Both the position numbers and the translations under genes were made by a program. Of a DNA stretch of 64,000 nt, positions 51,624 to 60,602 are shown one piece after another; the first letter of the stretch is position 1; each line of letters opens with the position of its first letter. Source of the DNA: Trichoplusia ni (Eukaryota > Arthropoda > Insecta > Lepidoptera > Noctuidae); NCBI RefSeq assembly GCF_003590095.1, contig NC_039481.1, forward strand, positions 9,951,895 through 10,015,894, read 5' to 3'. Under the pieces are notes generated by a model that saw only the letters and a program-made list of their open reading frames with translations, did no database searches and was not told the DNA's origin.

Positions 51624-53479
51624 ATGTTGTTCATTATATTATTAACTGTTTTGAGTTCAGTGCTGCTCTACATAATTCTCAAGCCCAATAATTATTGGAA
51701 GAAGAGAAATGTACTGCAAGTCGGAGACATAATGTACAAGTTCATGATCAGTAAATTATCAATGCCAGAAATATGTAGAGCGATTTGCGACAAACATGAA
51801 GTTGAAGCCATTGGAACTTCGACCGGAACCGTGCAAACATTGTTATTAAAAAACACTCAAGACATCCAGGCTGTGCTCACTGGTGAATTCCAGAAATTCC
51901 ACAGCCGTGGCTTCTTAATCAATCCAAACGACATTCTGGCCAACAATCTGCTCTTCATAAACGACTTTCAGAAATGGAAAATTATCAGACAGAAACTCAC
52001 GCCAGTGTTCACAAGTGCGAGGCTCAAGAACATGTTCTACATCATGGACAGATGCGCTCGGGACTTCGTGGATTTAGTTGATGATAATCAACACTTGAAG
52101 AAAAAGCCATACACTTTGGTCTACACATACACCACTGCAGCGATTGGTGCCTCGGTGTTCGGTATCGACACTCAAGCCAAGAGTACCATGAATTCTCCGT
52201 ATGTAGCCATGATGTGGAAAGCATTGACACCAACATTGAAAGCGAACCTGATTCTCTTAACGGCGAATGTATTTCCTGATTTGTACAAACTATTTAAACT
52301 CAGAACACTTGGAGATTACGAAAAACAATTCATTGGCATCATGAAAACTGTTATGGAAAGCAGAAAACATGATACTCAAAAGAGACATGACTTTATTGAA
52401 ATCTGTTTAGAATTGAAAAAGCAAGGTTTGCTGAAGGACACAACATCAGGTTATGAACTGGAACCCAGCGACGAAATGCTAGCCGCACAAGCGTTTTTCT
52501 TCTTCGCCGCCGGTGCAGACACTTCAGCTACTGTAATGCATTTTGCTCTTACCGAACTTGCAAGTAATCCGGATATATTGGCAAGACTGCACAAAGAAAT
52601 CGATGAAGTGTTTGAAGCTAACAAAACTGACGAAATTACTTATGATGACCTGGACAAACTGCAGTACTTGGACATGATAATTAGTGAGTCAATGAGAAAG
52701 TACCCTCCCGTAGGTATCTTACAGAGGATTTGCACAAGGGACTCTGTTGTCCTACCATCTGGGGTGACAGTAGAAAAGGATGTTGTGTGCATCATACCCG
52801 TGATGGCAATTCAGAGAAACGAAAAGAACTATCCTGATCCCGAAGTGTTTGATCCTGAGAGGTTTGCTCCAGAAAATGTATCCAACATAAAGAAATACAC
52901 TTATCTTCCGTTTGGAGAAGGCAACCGACACTGTCTTGGTAAGATTACTCATATTGTTTTTTATATATAAACAGTTCTTAATAATTAATTACTCAGCGAT
53001 ATAAAACATTGTCGTTTATATTATTTCTTCTATTACTAGATCTCTATATCTCATCTATTATTTCTTCTATTACTCTATATTGAACACCAATGGTGTCAAT
53101 ATAAAGATGCTGATGATGCTGGATGTCACTTAAAAGTTTTAATATTTTCTACTTAGGTTTCCTTACCATGTTTTCGTTCAACGTTTGTCAGTGGTATCTT
53201 AGAATCACTCAAGAGTACTTTTAGCTTTGAAAAGTCACACTGTTTCTTGCCTGAGTAGCACGACTACGATTCCAGTCCCATTAGCTACTTCTAAAATTTT
53301 GGTTTTAATTATTTTCAGGTGGCAGATTTTCCCGAGTACAAATAAAAGTCGGTATGGCGAGGCTGCTGAGACGGTTCACCCTGACGCCGCAGAAGTTACA
53401 GCCGATAGCATTTGAGAAGAGTGCTTTCGGTCTTCGTGCTGCCGACATTTTTTATGACTTAAAGCTAAGAGATTTTTAG
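51624..53479 (+). CDS. CYP3-clan cytochrome P450, gene 1 (two exons, complete)
   Basis: Microsomal haem-thiolate monooxygenase of 491 residues, coded by exon 1 (51624-52938) and exon 2 (53319-53479). The 380-base intron is phase 1, GTAAGA to TTTTCAG, and splits the Gly codon right after the haem Cys. Seen: hydrophobic N-terminal anchor (about residues 1-20), C-helix WxxxR (W118, R122), I-helix AGADTS (296-301), K-helix ESMR (355-358), PERF (411-414), haem loop FGEGNRHCLG with Cys437. Exon 2 supplies the last 53 residues, ending in LKLRDF. Unspliced reading would run eight residues into the intron and stop. The start is the first ATG after a 39-base leader. Length suits insect P450s, slightly short because the proline-rich hinge is absent. 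CYP3-clan role (detoxification using NADPH-P450 reductase) is family knowledge; substrate is unknown. The subfamily is uncertain: CYP6-, CYP321- or CYP337-like. Confidence 0.95.
52939..53318 (+). other. Intron of P450 gene 1
   Basis: GT-AG intron of 380 bases placed from the donor TTG|GTAAGA and the acceptor ATTTTCAG|GTGG. It restores the haem loop reading frame and leads into a C-terminal exon matching that of gene 2 in length (161 coding bases). It contains a 37-base tandem duplication with the shared word TTATTTCTTCTATTACT at 53021 and 53058. The gene 2 intron at the same site is 224 bases. Confidence 0.9.
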
Positions 53480-53585
53480 ATATTATGTATTCGATGAATT
53501 ATAAAACATTGAATGCGAATACCGTTTCCGTTAATGGTATTTTACAAGTGATCATTGTGCTGTGACTTTGTACATTTTTTAACTT

Positions 53586-53591
53586 AATAAA
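53586..53591 (+). terminator. Polyadenylation signal of P450 gene 1
   Basis: AATAAA lies 107 bases after the stop codon and is followed by a T-rich stretch. It is the first canonical signal downstream of the gene. Confidence 0.6.
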
Positions 53592-53671
53592 TTATTGTTT
53601 TCATTCATTATCTGATACTTTTTATTTTTATGACAAAACTCAAAACAAAGTTGTTAGGTCATATCAATTAC

Positions 53672-53815
53672 TAGCTGTTGCCCGCGACTTTGTCCGCGTG
53701 GTAGGAAGATATACCTAAGTTATGATTTATATCTGCCCTGCTTTTTCCACATTTTCCATTGTATCTTCGCTCCTATTAGTCGCAGCGTGTTGGTAACCGT
53801 GATGATGGCCTAAAA
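53672..53815 (-). repeat. Lepidopteran interspersed repeat just downstream of P450 gene 1
   Basis: CTAGCTGTTGCCCGCGACTT, TGTCCGCGTGGTAGGAAGAT and CGCTCCTATTAGTCGCAGCG are the inverse of the right end of the repeat at 25735-26035. It begins about 80 bases after the gene 1 poly(A) signal. Confidence 0.65.
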
Positions 53816-55584
53816 CTCTCTGTGGTCTTACTACAGAACAAGCAAAAACCCCCTTTCATCTTCCCTACCAACACAATTTTAAAACAAAAGAATGCCTTCT
53901 AAAACCCTACTATGCTAAACTTAGGTACGACGTTCCTACATATATTTTTAAAACGTATTGCAAACGCAGAACAAAAGCTAAGCCAGACAGGTGTTTGTGG
54001 CCGACAGTAATGAAAATCAGCTGCCAAGAAAAGTATGGAGCACGACCCTCCTCAAAGACGACACATATTACTTTCCCGTTATCCTCGAAATATGGTGGTC
54101 AGTGTGTTTTTGTGGATGCATTTTAGAGTAATGATATTTGTACTCCTTACATTAAGAATTGAATTTGTAAAAAAAAAAACATAACGACATACTTCGTTTA
54201 GTCATATTGAATTTAGATGAAAAAAAGGTGATCCGCCATATAAATTATTTTTGGTTATTTTGTTGTGTAGTAAAAATCCTACTAACGTAAAATATTAATA
54301 AAATGATAGGGCTGGTAAATAACAAATTCCCTCAATTTAATTAAGCTATCAAGTTTTTTGAAACGCTTAAATTTGGTCAAATTCTAAAACAACGGTCAGG
54401 TTAAATCTCACACGGTGTTTGTCATTTTATTAAAGTTGCAATGAAATAAAATCTATAACGGAGTTGTATGCTTTATTACCGATTTTGAGTACTAATTATT
54501 AATTTTGTAAATGCTTTTTACATGGAAGAGGATAAACAAGTAATAAAAATTTGTATTTTGTAAATATATCCCCAAAGAAGACAAACTATATACATATTTT
54601 CATTTACAGAACTAGTTTTTAAAGACCAGGCTTTGCCCGAATAGGTTATATGAAGTATCCAAAATATGGTTCAAAAGAACATCATCACCATTTTCTAAAT
54701 TACACACACTTTGACGTGGGAACACCCTCTAACTTTATTAATAACCTAACTGCCTTTCTTTTTAATTCTGTAAGCTTATAAGCATGAAATTACATTACAC
54801 GAGGCACTTACATCTGAACGATGAAGTTCTAAGCCGAAACAAATTAAATAAATTTTGTATGGAGATAAAAATGTAACGTGAAACTTGGCTGGAGCGAAGC
54901 CAAGCTAAGTAGCTCGGTAAAGAGAACTTTTTACCCCAATCAAATTGGTTTTCAAATTTTTTTATGGACTTCGTTTTTACGAAAAAGTATGCTTTAGTAT
55001 AGATTACTCTGCTTTGTGTTAAATAAACGGGCAGGTACGAGTCGGACTCGCTATACTGATTGGTCGGTAAAAAGAGAATAAAGAAAAAATAAATGGGTGA
55101 TGAAAAAAATGAGGTTTATCTCAAAATGTTCATAAGAGACTAAAAAAAGGGGGTGATGAAAAAAAATAAGTTTCACTTAAAAAGTTCACGATAGCGACGG
55201 GAATGCATCATGTGTAAAAGTTTCAGTGAGCTAGACTATCTCGGTTTATGATATATGTTATGGTGATAGACGAAGGTAGACAGACAGCAGTTCGTCATTA
55301 ATATGGTTCTGTTTAACCTTTTGGCTAGGAGAATTAACTAAGAAGTATGAACAAATCTAAATAAAAAAAATACTTTTCCAGTTCTACGACGATTACAAAT
55401 AGAAATTGAGAGGTAATCTAGCTTATGTGCTCTTTTAAGTAAATCCTAGTGCTTGGTAATATACAAATCATGATCAGCAAAAGCTTCTAGAACAATCGCG
55501 TTCTTTTAACTCAGCCGAATCAACTTATATGGTTTAATGATTAAATACAAGTTACGACTCGAGTTTTAGCAACACGTTGGAACA
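53816..55584. other. Region between gene 1 and the orphan flank blocks, no P450 remnant seen
   Basis: AT-rich DNA with a repeat remnant at 55200-55335 (GGTAGACAGACAGCAGTTCG) and GGCTGGAGCGAAGCCAAGC near 54885. If a minus-strand P450 copy once preceded block B copy 1 it should have been here; I find none of its motifs by eye. Confidence 0.4.
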
Positions 55585-55740
55585 TGTTCGTTGGAGGCGG
55601 GACCTAGCGCTACTTATGATGAGATGGAACCAACCAATTATAGGAAATTATACACAAAAATCTGTCATTTGATTATTTTGATCCACATAATTGGTTGGAT
55701 GAGTATTTGTGTTACGAGTAGATGATAAGAAAAAAAATGG
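55585..55740 (+). repeat. P450-flank block B, copy 1 (orphan)
   Basis: Begins near GGAGGCGGGACCTAGCG and ends near GATGATAAGAA, with an inner ATTGGTTGGATGAG word. The same ordered words occur upstream of gene 2 (59696-59875) and, inverted, upstream of gene 3 (62925-63165). This copy lies between the 3' ends of genes 1 and 2 with no P450 promoter beside it. Confidence 0.6.
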
Positions 55741-56069
55741 CTGCCAAAATAATATAGTTACTTTAAAATTTAGTACCTACTAAATATCTGTTGACTTGGT
55801 AACTATTTTTTGTTTGCAGTAACAAAAATCGCACTACCATAATTATAGATATAACTGAAATTTATTTGACTGAATTGGTTGGAGTGTCATACAATCCCGA
55901 TGTTAGCTTTTGACAAATTGTGCCGAAGACAGGCAATTTTCGGGTCGCTTGAACACATGCACATATTCCCTGACGCGCTTTAGCAGTGTCAAGGAAAACA
56001 AAACAAAAATATATGAGTTCTGCGAAAATTCTCATTTCATACAAAAAGAGAGACAAAAACTTTAGCTTA

Positions 56070-56242
56070 AACTAGCTGTTGCCAGCCGCCTCCAGCCGCT
56101 ACAATTCCAAAATGTTCCCAAGGGAGCAAGAAATCGAGATAAAAACTTAAAAACTGTCTGTATACCAAGTTTCGTCTAAATCGGTTTCTGCGTGAAAATG
56201 TACCAAACATACTTAAAAACTTCCACGTTTATAATATTAGTA
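56070..56242 (-). repeat. Lepidopteran interspersed repeat, degenerate, inside the P450 cluster
   Basis: ACTAGCTGTTGCCAGCCGCC on the left, TACCAAGTTTCGTCTAAATC and CGTTTATAATATTAG on the right match an inverted copy of the family seen at 15910-16135. It directly precedes the orphan block C. Confidence 0.55.
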
Positions 56243-56432
56243 AAATATCTATGAGATCAGCGATGGTACTATGGGACAGACAAAGATCGGAAACGAACAA
56301 GTCTCGACTTGAGCGGTAATGATAAAGGAGGGTTCAAGTTCTTGTACAATCTGACGGTGACTTGCAGTTTCCTAATCGACATAAATAAAGACAAATACCT
56401 AAAGTGGATTTTCCCAACTTTATCAGCTGGTA
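56242..56432 (-). repeat. P450-flank block C, orphan copy
   Basis: Shares ATCTATGAGAT, GAACAAGTYTCGACTTGARCGG, CCTAAAGTGG and TATCAGCTGG with 60388-60602, in order and at similar spacing. The distance from block B to block C is about 0.7 kb in both places. Its version of the AAGTCAGCGTGAG word (56351-56363, minus strand) has 11 of 13 bases. Confidence 0.6.
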
Positions 56433-56982
56433 ACGTAGGTACTCTTCAATTAATTAATGATAACAGCTATGAAATTAATCATATTATTAATCAATCAGTC
56501 TAAAGATTGCATATTTGTGGGATTTTCACACTGATGTAGTTTCATGAAATTTGTTTGTTAGGCTTATTTTATTTGACTGCAGGTAATAGAACATGTTTTT
56601 CTCTTAAAACTCAAGAGAAACACACAAAATACTCATGAATGTTGTGAGAATTTAAATCAGTATACCTACTCCTTGTACTCGCATGAAAATTTTAATAAAA
56701 AAGCTAGTTTAGCTATTTTCGTAAACAGACATTTTATTTTAAATGAAAACTAGTCTGGTGTTTAATATTTAATACGACAAAAATAATGTATTTTTTATCT
56801 GGTAAAATTCGGGTTAAGTTAGTAACTAGCAAGGTCGATCAATACAAAGGCTATTTATAGAGAGAATCAAATAATATTGGATAAAATAAAAATAAACTAT
56901 CACAAAAAATGTATTGAAAAAAAAACTTAAAAAACAAACGATATTTACATGATCCTATTTACAGCGCATATCATATCCAAAT

Positions 56983-58679
56983 TTAAAAATCTCTTCGCTT
57001 TAAATCGTAAAAGATGTCGGCAGAACGAATACCGAAGGTGCTCTTCTCAAACACGACTGGCTTCAGTTCCTGTTCAGTCAGGGTGAACCGACGCAGCAGC
57101 CTGGCGAGACCAGCTTTTACTTGCACGCGAGCAAATCTGGCACCTGGAAGATATAATACACACACACATTTAAATAAAGTAAGCAATGAGTGATCATCTT
57201 TTTTAATAGGGCTAAATACGTAAAAAAACCTAAACAAACCAAGATGGAAAACCGTTTAAAAGTAGCATTCACTGTTAAGAAACCGTAATTCTAAATATTA
57301 CAGTATAGAATTTGGAACAAGACCTTTAAGATGCATATTAGAATTAATTTCAACAAGGAAAACTTACCAAGACAGTGTCGGCTGCCCTCTCCAAATGGAA
57401 GGTAAGTATATTTCTTAATATCGGATACGTTCTCCGCTGCGAATCTCTCAGGATCGAATTCTTCTGGATTCGGAAAGTTCTTTTCGTCTCTATGCACGGC
57501 CAATACTGGTACCATGCACAAAACATCCTTTTCTACTGACACTCCAGATGGCAGGACGGAGTCTCTCGTGCATACCCTTTGTATGATGCCGATGGGAGGG
57601 TACTTTCTCATTGATTCATTGACTACCATGTCTAAGTACTGCATTTTGTCCAGATCTTCATAAGCAAGTTCGTCAGTTTTGTTAGCTTCGAACACTTCAT
57701 CGATTTCTTTATGTAGTCTCGCTAACATTTTCGGCTTACTCGCGAGCTCCACTAGAGCAAAGTGCATCACATTTCCAGAAGTATCTGCTCCGGCGATGAA
57801 AAAGAAAAACGCTTGTGCGGCTAGGAGTTCATCACTGGGTTCCAGTTCATAACCTGATGTCGAGTCCTTTAACAAACCTTGCTTTTTCAATTCTAAACAG
57901 ATTTCAATGAAGTCGTGTCTCTTTTCAGTATCATTTTTTCTGCTTTCAAAAACATTTTTCATGACATTTATAAAGAATTCTTCGTGATCGCCAAGAAATT
58001 TGAGTTTTAGGAATTTATACAAAGTTGGACTTAAGTTAGCCGTCAGGAGAGTTAGGCTTCCTTTTAACGATGGTGATAAAGCTTTCCATATCATATCTAC
58101 ATACGGTGAGTCCATGGTACTCTTGGCTTGAGTGTCGATACCGAACACTGAGGCACCAATCGCAGCAGTGGTGTATGTGTAAATCAAAGTGTACGGCTTT
58201 CTCTTCAAGAGTGGATTATCATCAACCAAATCCACGAAGTCCCGAGCGCATCTGTCCATGATGTAGAACATGTTCTTGAGCCTCGCACTTGTGAACACTG
58301 GGGTGAGTTTCTGTCTAATCATTTTCCATTTTTGAATATCGTTCATAAAAAGCAGATTGTCAGACAAGAGATCATTTTGATTGATCAAGAACCCACGGCT
58401 GTGGAATTTCTGGAAGTCACCAGTGAGCACGGCCTGGATGTCTTGAGGGTTAGTTAACAACAGTGCTTTCGTGGTTCCGGTCGAAGTTCCAATAACATCA
58501 GCCTTATGTTCGTCACAGACTTTTTTACAAATTTCTGGTAATGATACCTTATCGATCATGAATTTGAACATTATGTCTCCGACTTGCAGTACATTTCTTT
58601 TCTTCCAATAATTATTGGGTTTGAGAATTGAGTAGAGTAGCACTGAACTCAAAATAGTGATTAATATAATGAGCAACAT
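56983..58679 (-). CDS. CYP3-clan cytochrome P450, gene 2 (two exons, complete)
   Basis: Paralogue of gene 1 on the opposite strand, 490 residues: exon 1 58679-57368 and exon 2 57143-56983. The 224-base intron is phase 1 at the same haem-loop Gly (donor GTAAGT, acceptor TCTTCCAG). Seen: N-terminal anchor, WxxxR (W118, R122), AGADTS (296-301), ESMR (355-358), PERF, haem loop FGEGSRHCLG with Cys436, C-terminus LKRRDF. It is one residue shorter than gene 1 because DSVVLPSG becomes DSVLPSG. Residues around 125-152 are identical to gene 1, while about 215-255 differ strongly. Like gene 1 it lacks the proline hinge. It is tail to tail with gene 1 and head to head with gene 3, whose 5' half is almost the same sequence, so genes 2 and 3 are a recent inverted duplication. 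No canonical AATAAA is close behind the stop; the 3' end is unplaced. Confidence 0.95.
57144..57367 (-). other. Intron of P450 gene 2
   Basis: GT-AG intron read on the minus strand, from GTAAGT at 57367 to a pyrimidine-rich CTTCCAG ending at 57144. It has a short TG run close to the acceptor. Position and phase equal those of the gene 1 intron, so the intron predates the duplication. Confidence 0.9.
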
Positions 58680-58716
58680 TGTTAGCTAGTTATTTCTTCA
58701 CTGCGGTTAAGCGATA

Positions 58717-58752
58717 ACTGATGCGAGGTATCGATCAGCGGAGCTTTATATA
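58717..58752 (-). promoter_or_regulatory. Core promoter of P450 gene 2 (TATA box and TCAGT initiator)
   Basis: On the minus strand TATATAAAG runs from 58752 to 58744 and TCAGT from 58721 to 58717. The leader to the ATG is about 40 bases. The block from about 58680 to 58760 matches the same region of gene 3 with one difference. Confidence 0.75.
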
Positions 58753-59104
58753 CAAGTAACGCGTTTTGGTGACTTAACCTCTGCGGTAATGTATGCGTAG
58801 ACGTTGATAACAATAATATTCAATTATTGTTGAATATTTAATACAAATTTAGAGTTGTATTTTATTTAACTTTAATTTTTGGTATAAAAAGAATATAGAT
58901 TTTGAGAGCCTCAGTTTCATAGACCTTTCATGGGGTTTCCTGTAGATATTCCATACTTTAAGATTTTAGTTCTTATAATATGTTATCTAACGTTTACCAC
59001 TCTTTTACTTTAAAATTCAGTTTTAATGCATACTCTAGGATTATTGTGAATATTAATATTAGTATCAGTTTCCGGGTTACCGGTGATTTCTTTTTCAGAT
59101 TATA

Positions 59105-59440
59105 ATTATTTGTTTATTTTATTTATTTATTTATTTAAATACTTACAACTATCATTACAGAAATTATATCCCAATAAGATAGTGTAGATACATCTCTATT
59201 TATATTACTTAACAGTCTTACATATTATCCTTAAAGTTATTATATTAAATTCTCTTCGGTTACATGTAAAAAGATCTATCTTTTCGGCGACTAGATTTAA
59301 TGTGTGCAGAGTTCTTATTAGTGGTGTGGTGTCTAATAACTTAGTTCTGCCGCGCGGTATGACTAGCGGCCGCGGCCTCCGCCGTCGATGTACATAAAAA
59401 TCGGGTACGCACAAATTAATACACTGTAATACTCCTGGGT
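59105..59440 (-). mobile_element. 5'-truncated LINE (non-LTR retrotransposon) 3' end
   Basis: On the minus strand a 69-codon frame (59414-59205) contains RPRPLVIPRGRTKLLDTTP and LHTLNLVAEKIDLFTCNRRE. This resembles the C-terminal tail of Jockey/CR1-type reverse transcriptase proteins. The frame ends in a stop, a short 3' region and then a TAAA-type simple tail (59110-59136 read on minus). Only the last part of the element is present. It lies between the gene 2 promoter and block B and accounts for part of the greater length of that flank compared with gene 3. Confidence 0.6.
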
Positions 59441-59695
59441 ATGTAAGTATGTATGTATTATGTAAGTAACGATTACTGTATTTTGATAAATCTTTGAGAT
59501 TAGTTTTGATCCTATCAGTAATGTAATCTGTTTAACAATGCAATATTATGTTAAAAATAAGATGATCGGTTGCTGATGCAGAAAGGTGGCTTCAAAAACT
59601 CTAAAATCAATTTTACACTGCCATCGAGTTTAATTAGTTTGATGCATTTTGACCAGTGATTTGATCAAAACGCAAGAAAGCAAGCTAAACTGGTT

Positions 59696-59875
59696 GTTTG
59701 TTGGAGTAGGTGGGACCTAGCGTAAGTCACATTGAGATGTAACTAGCCAATCAGATTGATTTAATAAAAATAATCTGTCACTTCTGGCCTCATTTGATTC
59801 CTCTTTTTCTCATCATTGGTTGGAAGTTATGTATTATCGTGTAGCATTTAGTAAAATGATAAGAACAACGTTTTG
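59696..59875 (+). repeat. P450-flank block B, copy 2 (upstream of gene 2)
   Basis: Contains GGTGGGACCTAGCG, CAATCAGATTGATTTAATAA, CATTGGTTGGAAGT and ATCGTGTAGCATTTAG in the same order as the other copies. It lies about 1.0-1.2 kb upstream of the gene 2 start and points away from the gene, as copy 3 does for gene 3. Confidence 0.65.
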
Positions 59876-60387
59876 AAAAACTCGAACATCATGAAATGTA
59901 AATGAGGTCAGCATTTGCCATAGCAATGGCAGAACTAAAAATTAAAATATAATATCATGGAAAAGAACAGACGAGGTACTCCATAAGTTAAAAATATGTA
60001 AAACTATAAAATTTCATGTACACTAAGAATGCAAGAAAAGTATATTGAGATAGAAAATTTTAATGTGTCAAGTAGAAGGAGAAAGAAATGTAATTGCATG
60101 AAAATAAAAAACAAAATAATAATAAATTAAGTATTCGGTACATTTTACTAAGATCTGCATGTACCAAAATGCAGAATAAAAAAATAAAGCATTTCGGGAA
60201 ATACAAAAAAAAAAGTAATATTTCCGGGTCACAAAATCAGTCACCTGACTGTTTACCGACTAAACGAAAACAAAGTATTGTTCTACTAAGAGTCGTTATG
60301 TACAAATATCATTTGCTATTTGTCTAATAATTTACTACATGAGAATGGCGTCTATCAATTAACATTGATTGACGAAAATATTATCAC

Positions 60388-60602
60388 AATTATCTATGAG
60401 ATTTCTAAAAGGGCATCGAGTATGAACAAGTTTCGACTTGAACGGTAGTGATAACGAAGGTTCAGGTTCCAAAATGACCTCACGCTGACTTTTAGTTTGT
60501 CATCCTCAAATAGAGATAACAGCTGTTTATTATCTCTATTAGTGATATAAATACCTAAAGTGGTTTTTCCCAGTGGTTTTTATCCTTATCAGCTGGATAA
60601 GG
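60388..60602 (-). repeat. P450-flank block C, copy upstream of gene 2
   Basis: Homologue of the orphan copy at 56242-56432. On the minus strand it carries AAGTCAGCGTGAG (60491-60479), about 1.8 kb upstream of the gene 2 start. The same 13-base word lies upstream of gene 1 (50785-50797) and gene 3 (61833-61845), in the same orientation relative to each gene. Confidence 0.6.

Noticed and set aside
52042..52236. ORFs opposite the P450 exons (52042-52236 and 58070-58261)
   Set aside because: They are antisense shadows of the same conserved P450 segment, and so look similar to each other.
52939..52970. P450 gene 1 ending as a 448-residue protein
   Set aside because: The last eight residues are intron read-through. 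The donor, acceptor and matching exon 2 give a normal P450 C-terminus.
57291..57367. P450 gene 2 ending as a 462-residue protein
   Set aside because: The last 24 residues come from the intron. Splicing to 57143 restores the haem-loop frame and a C-terminus like gene 1.
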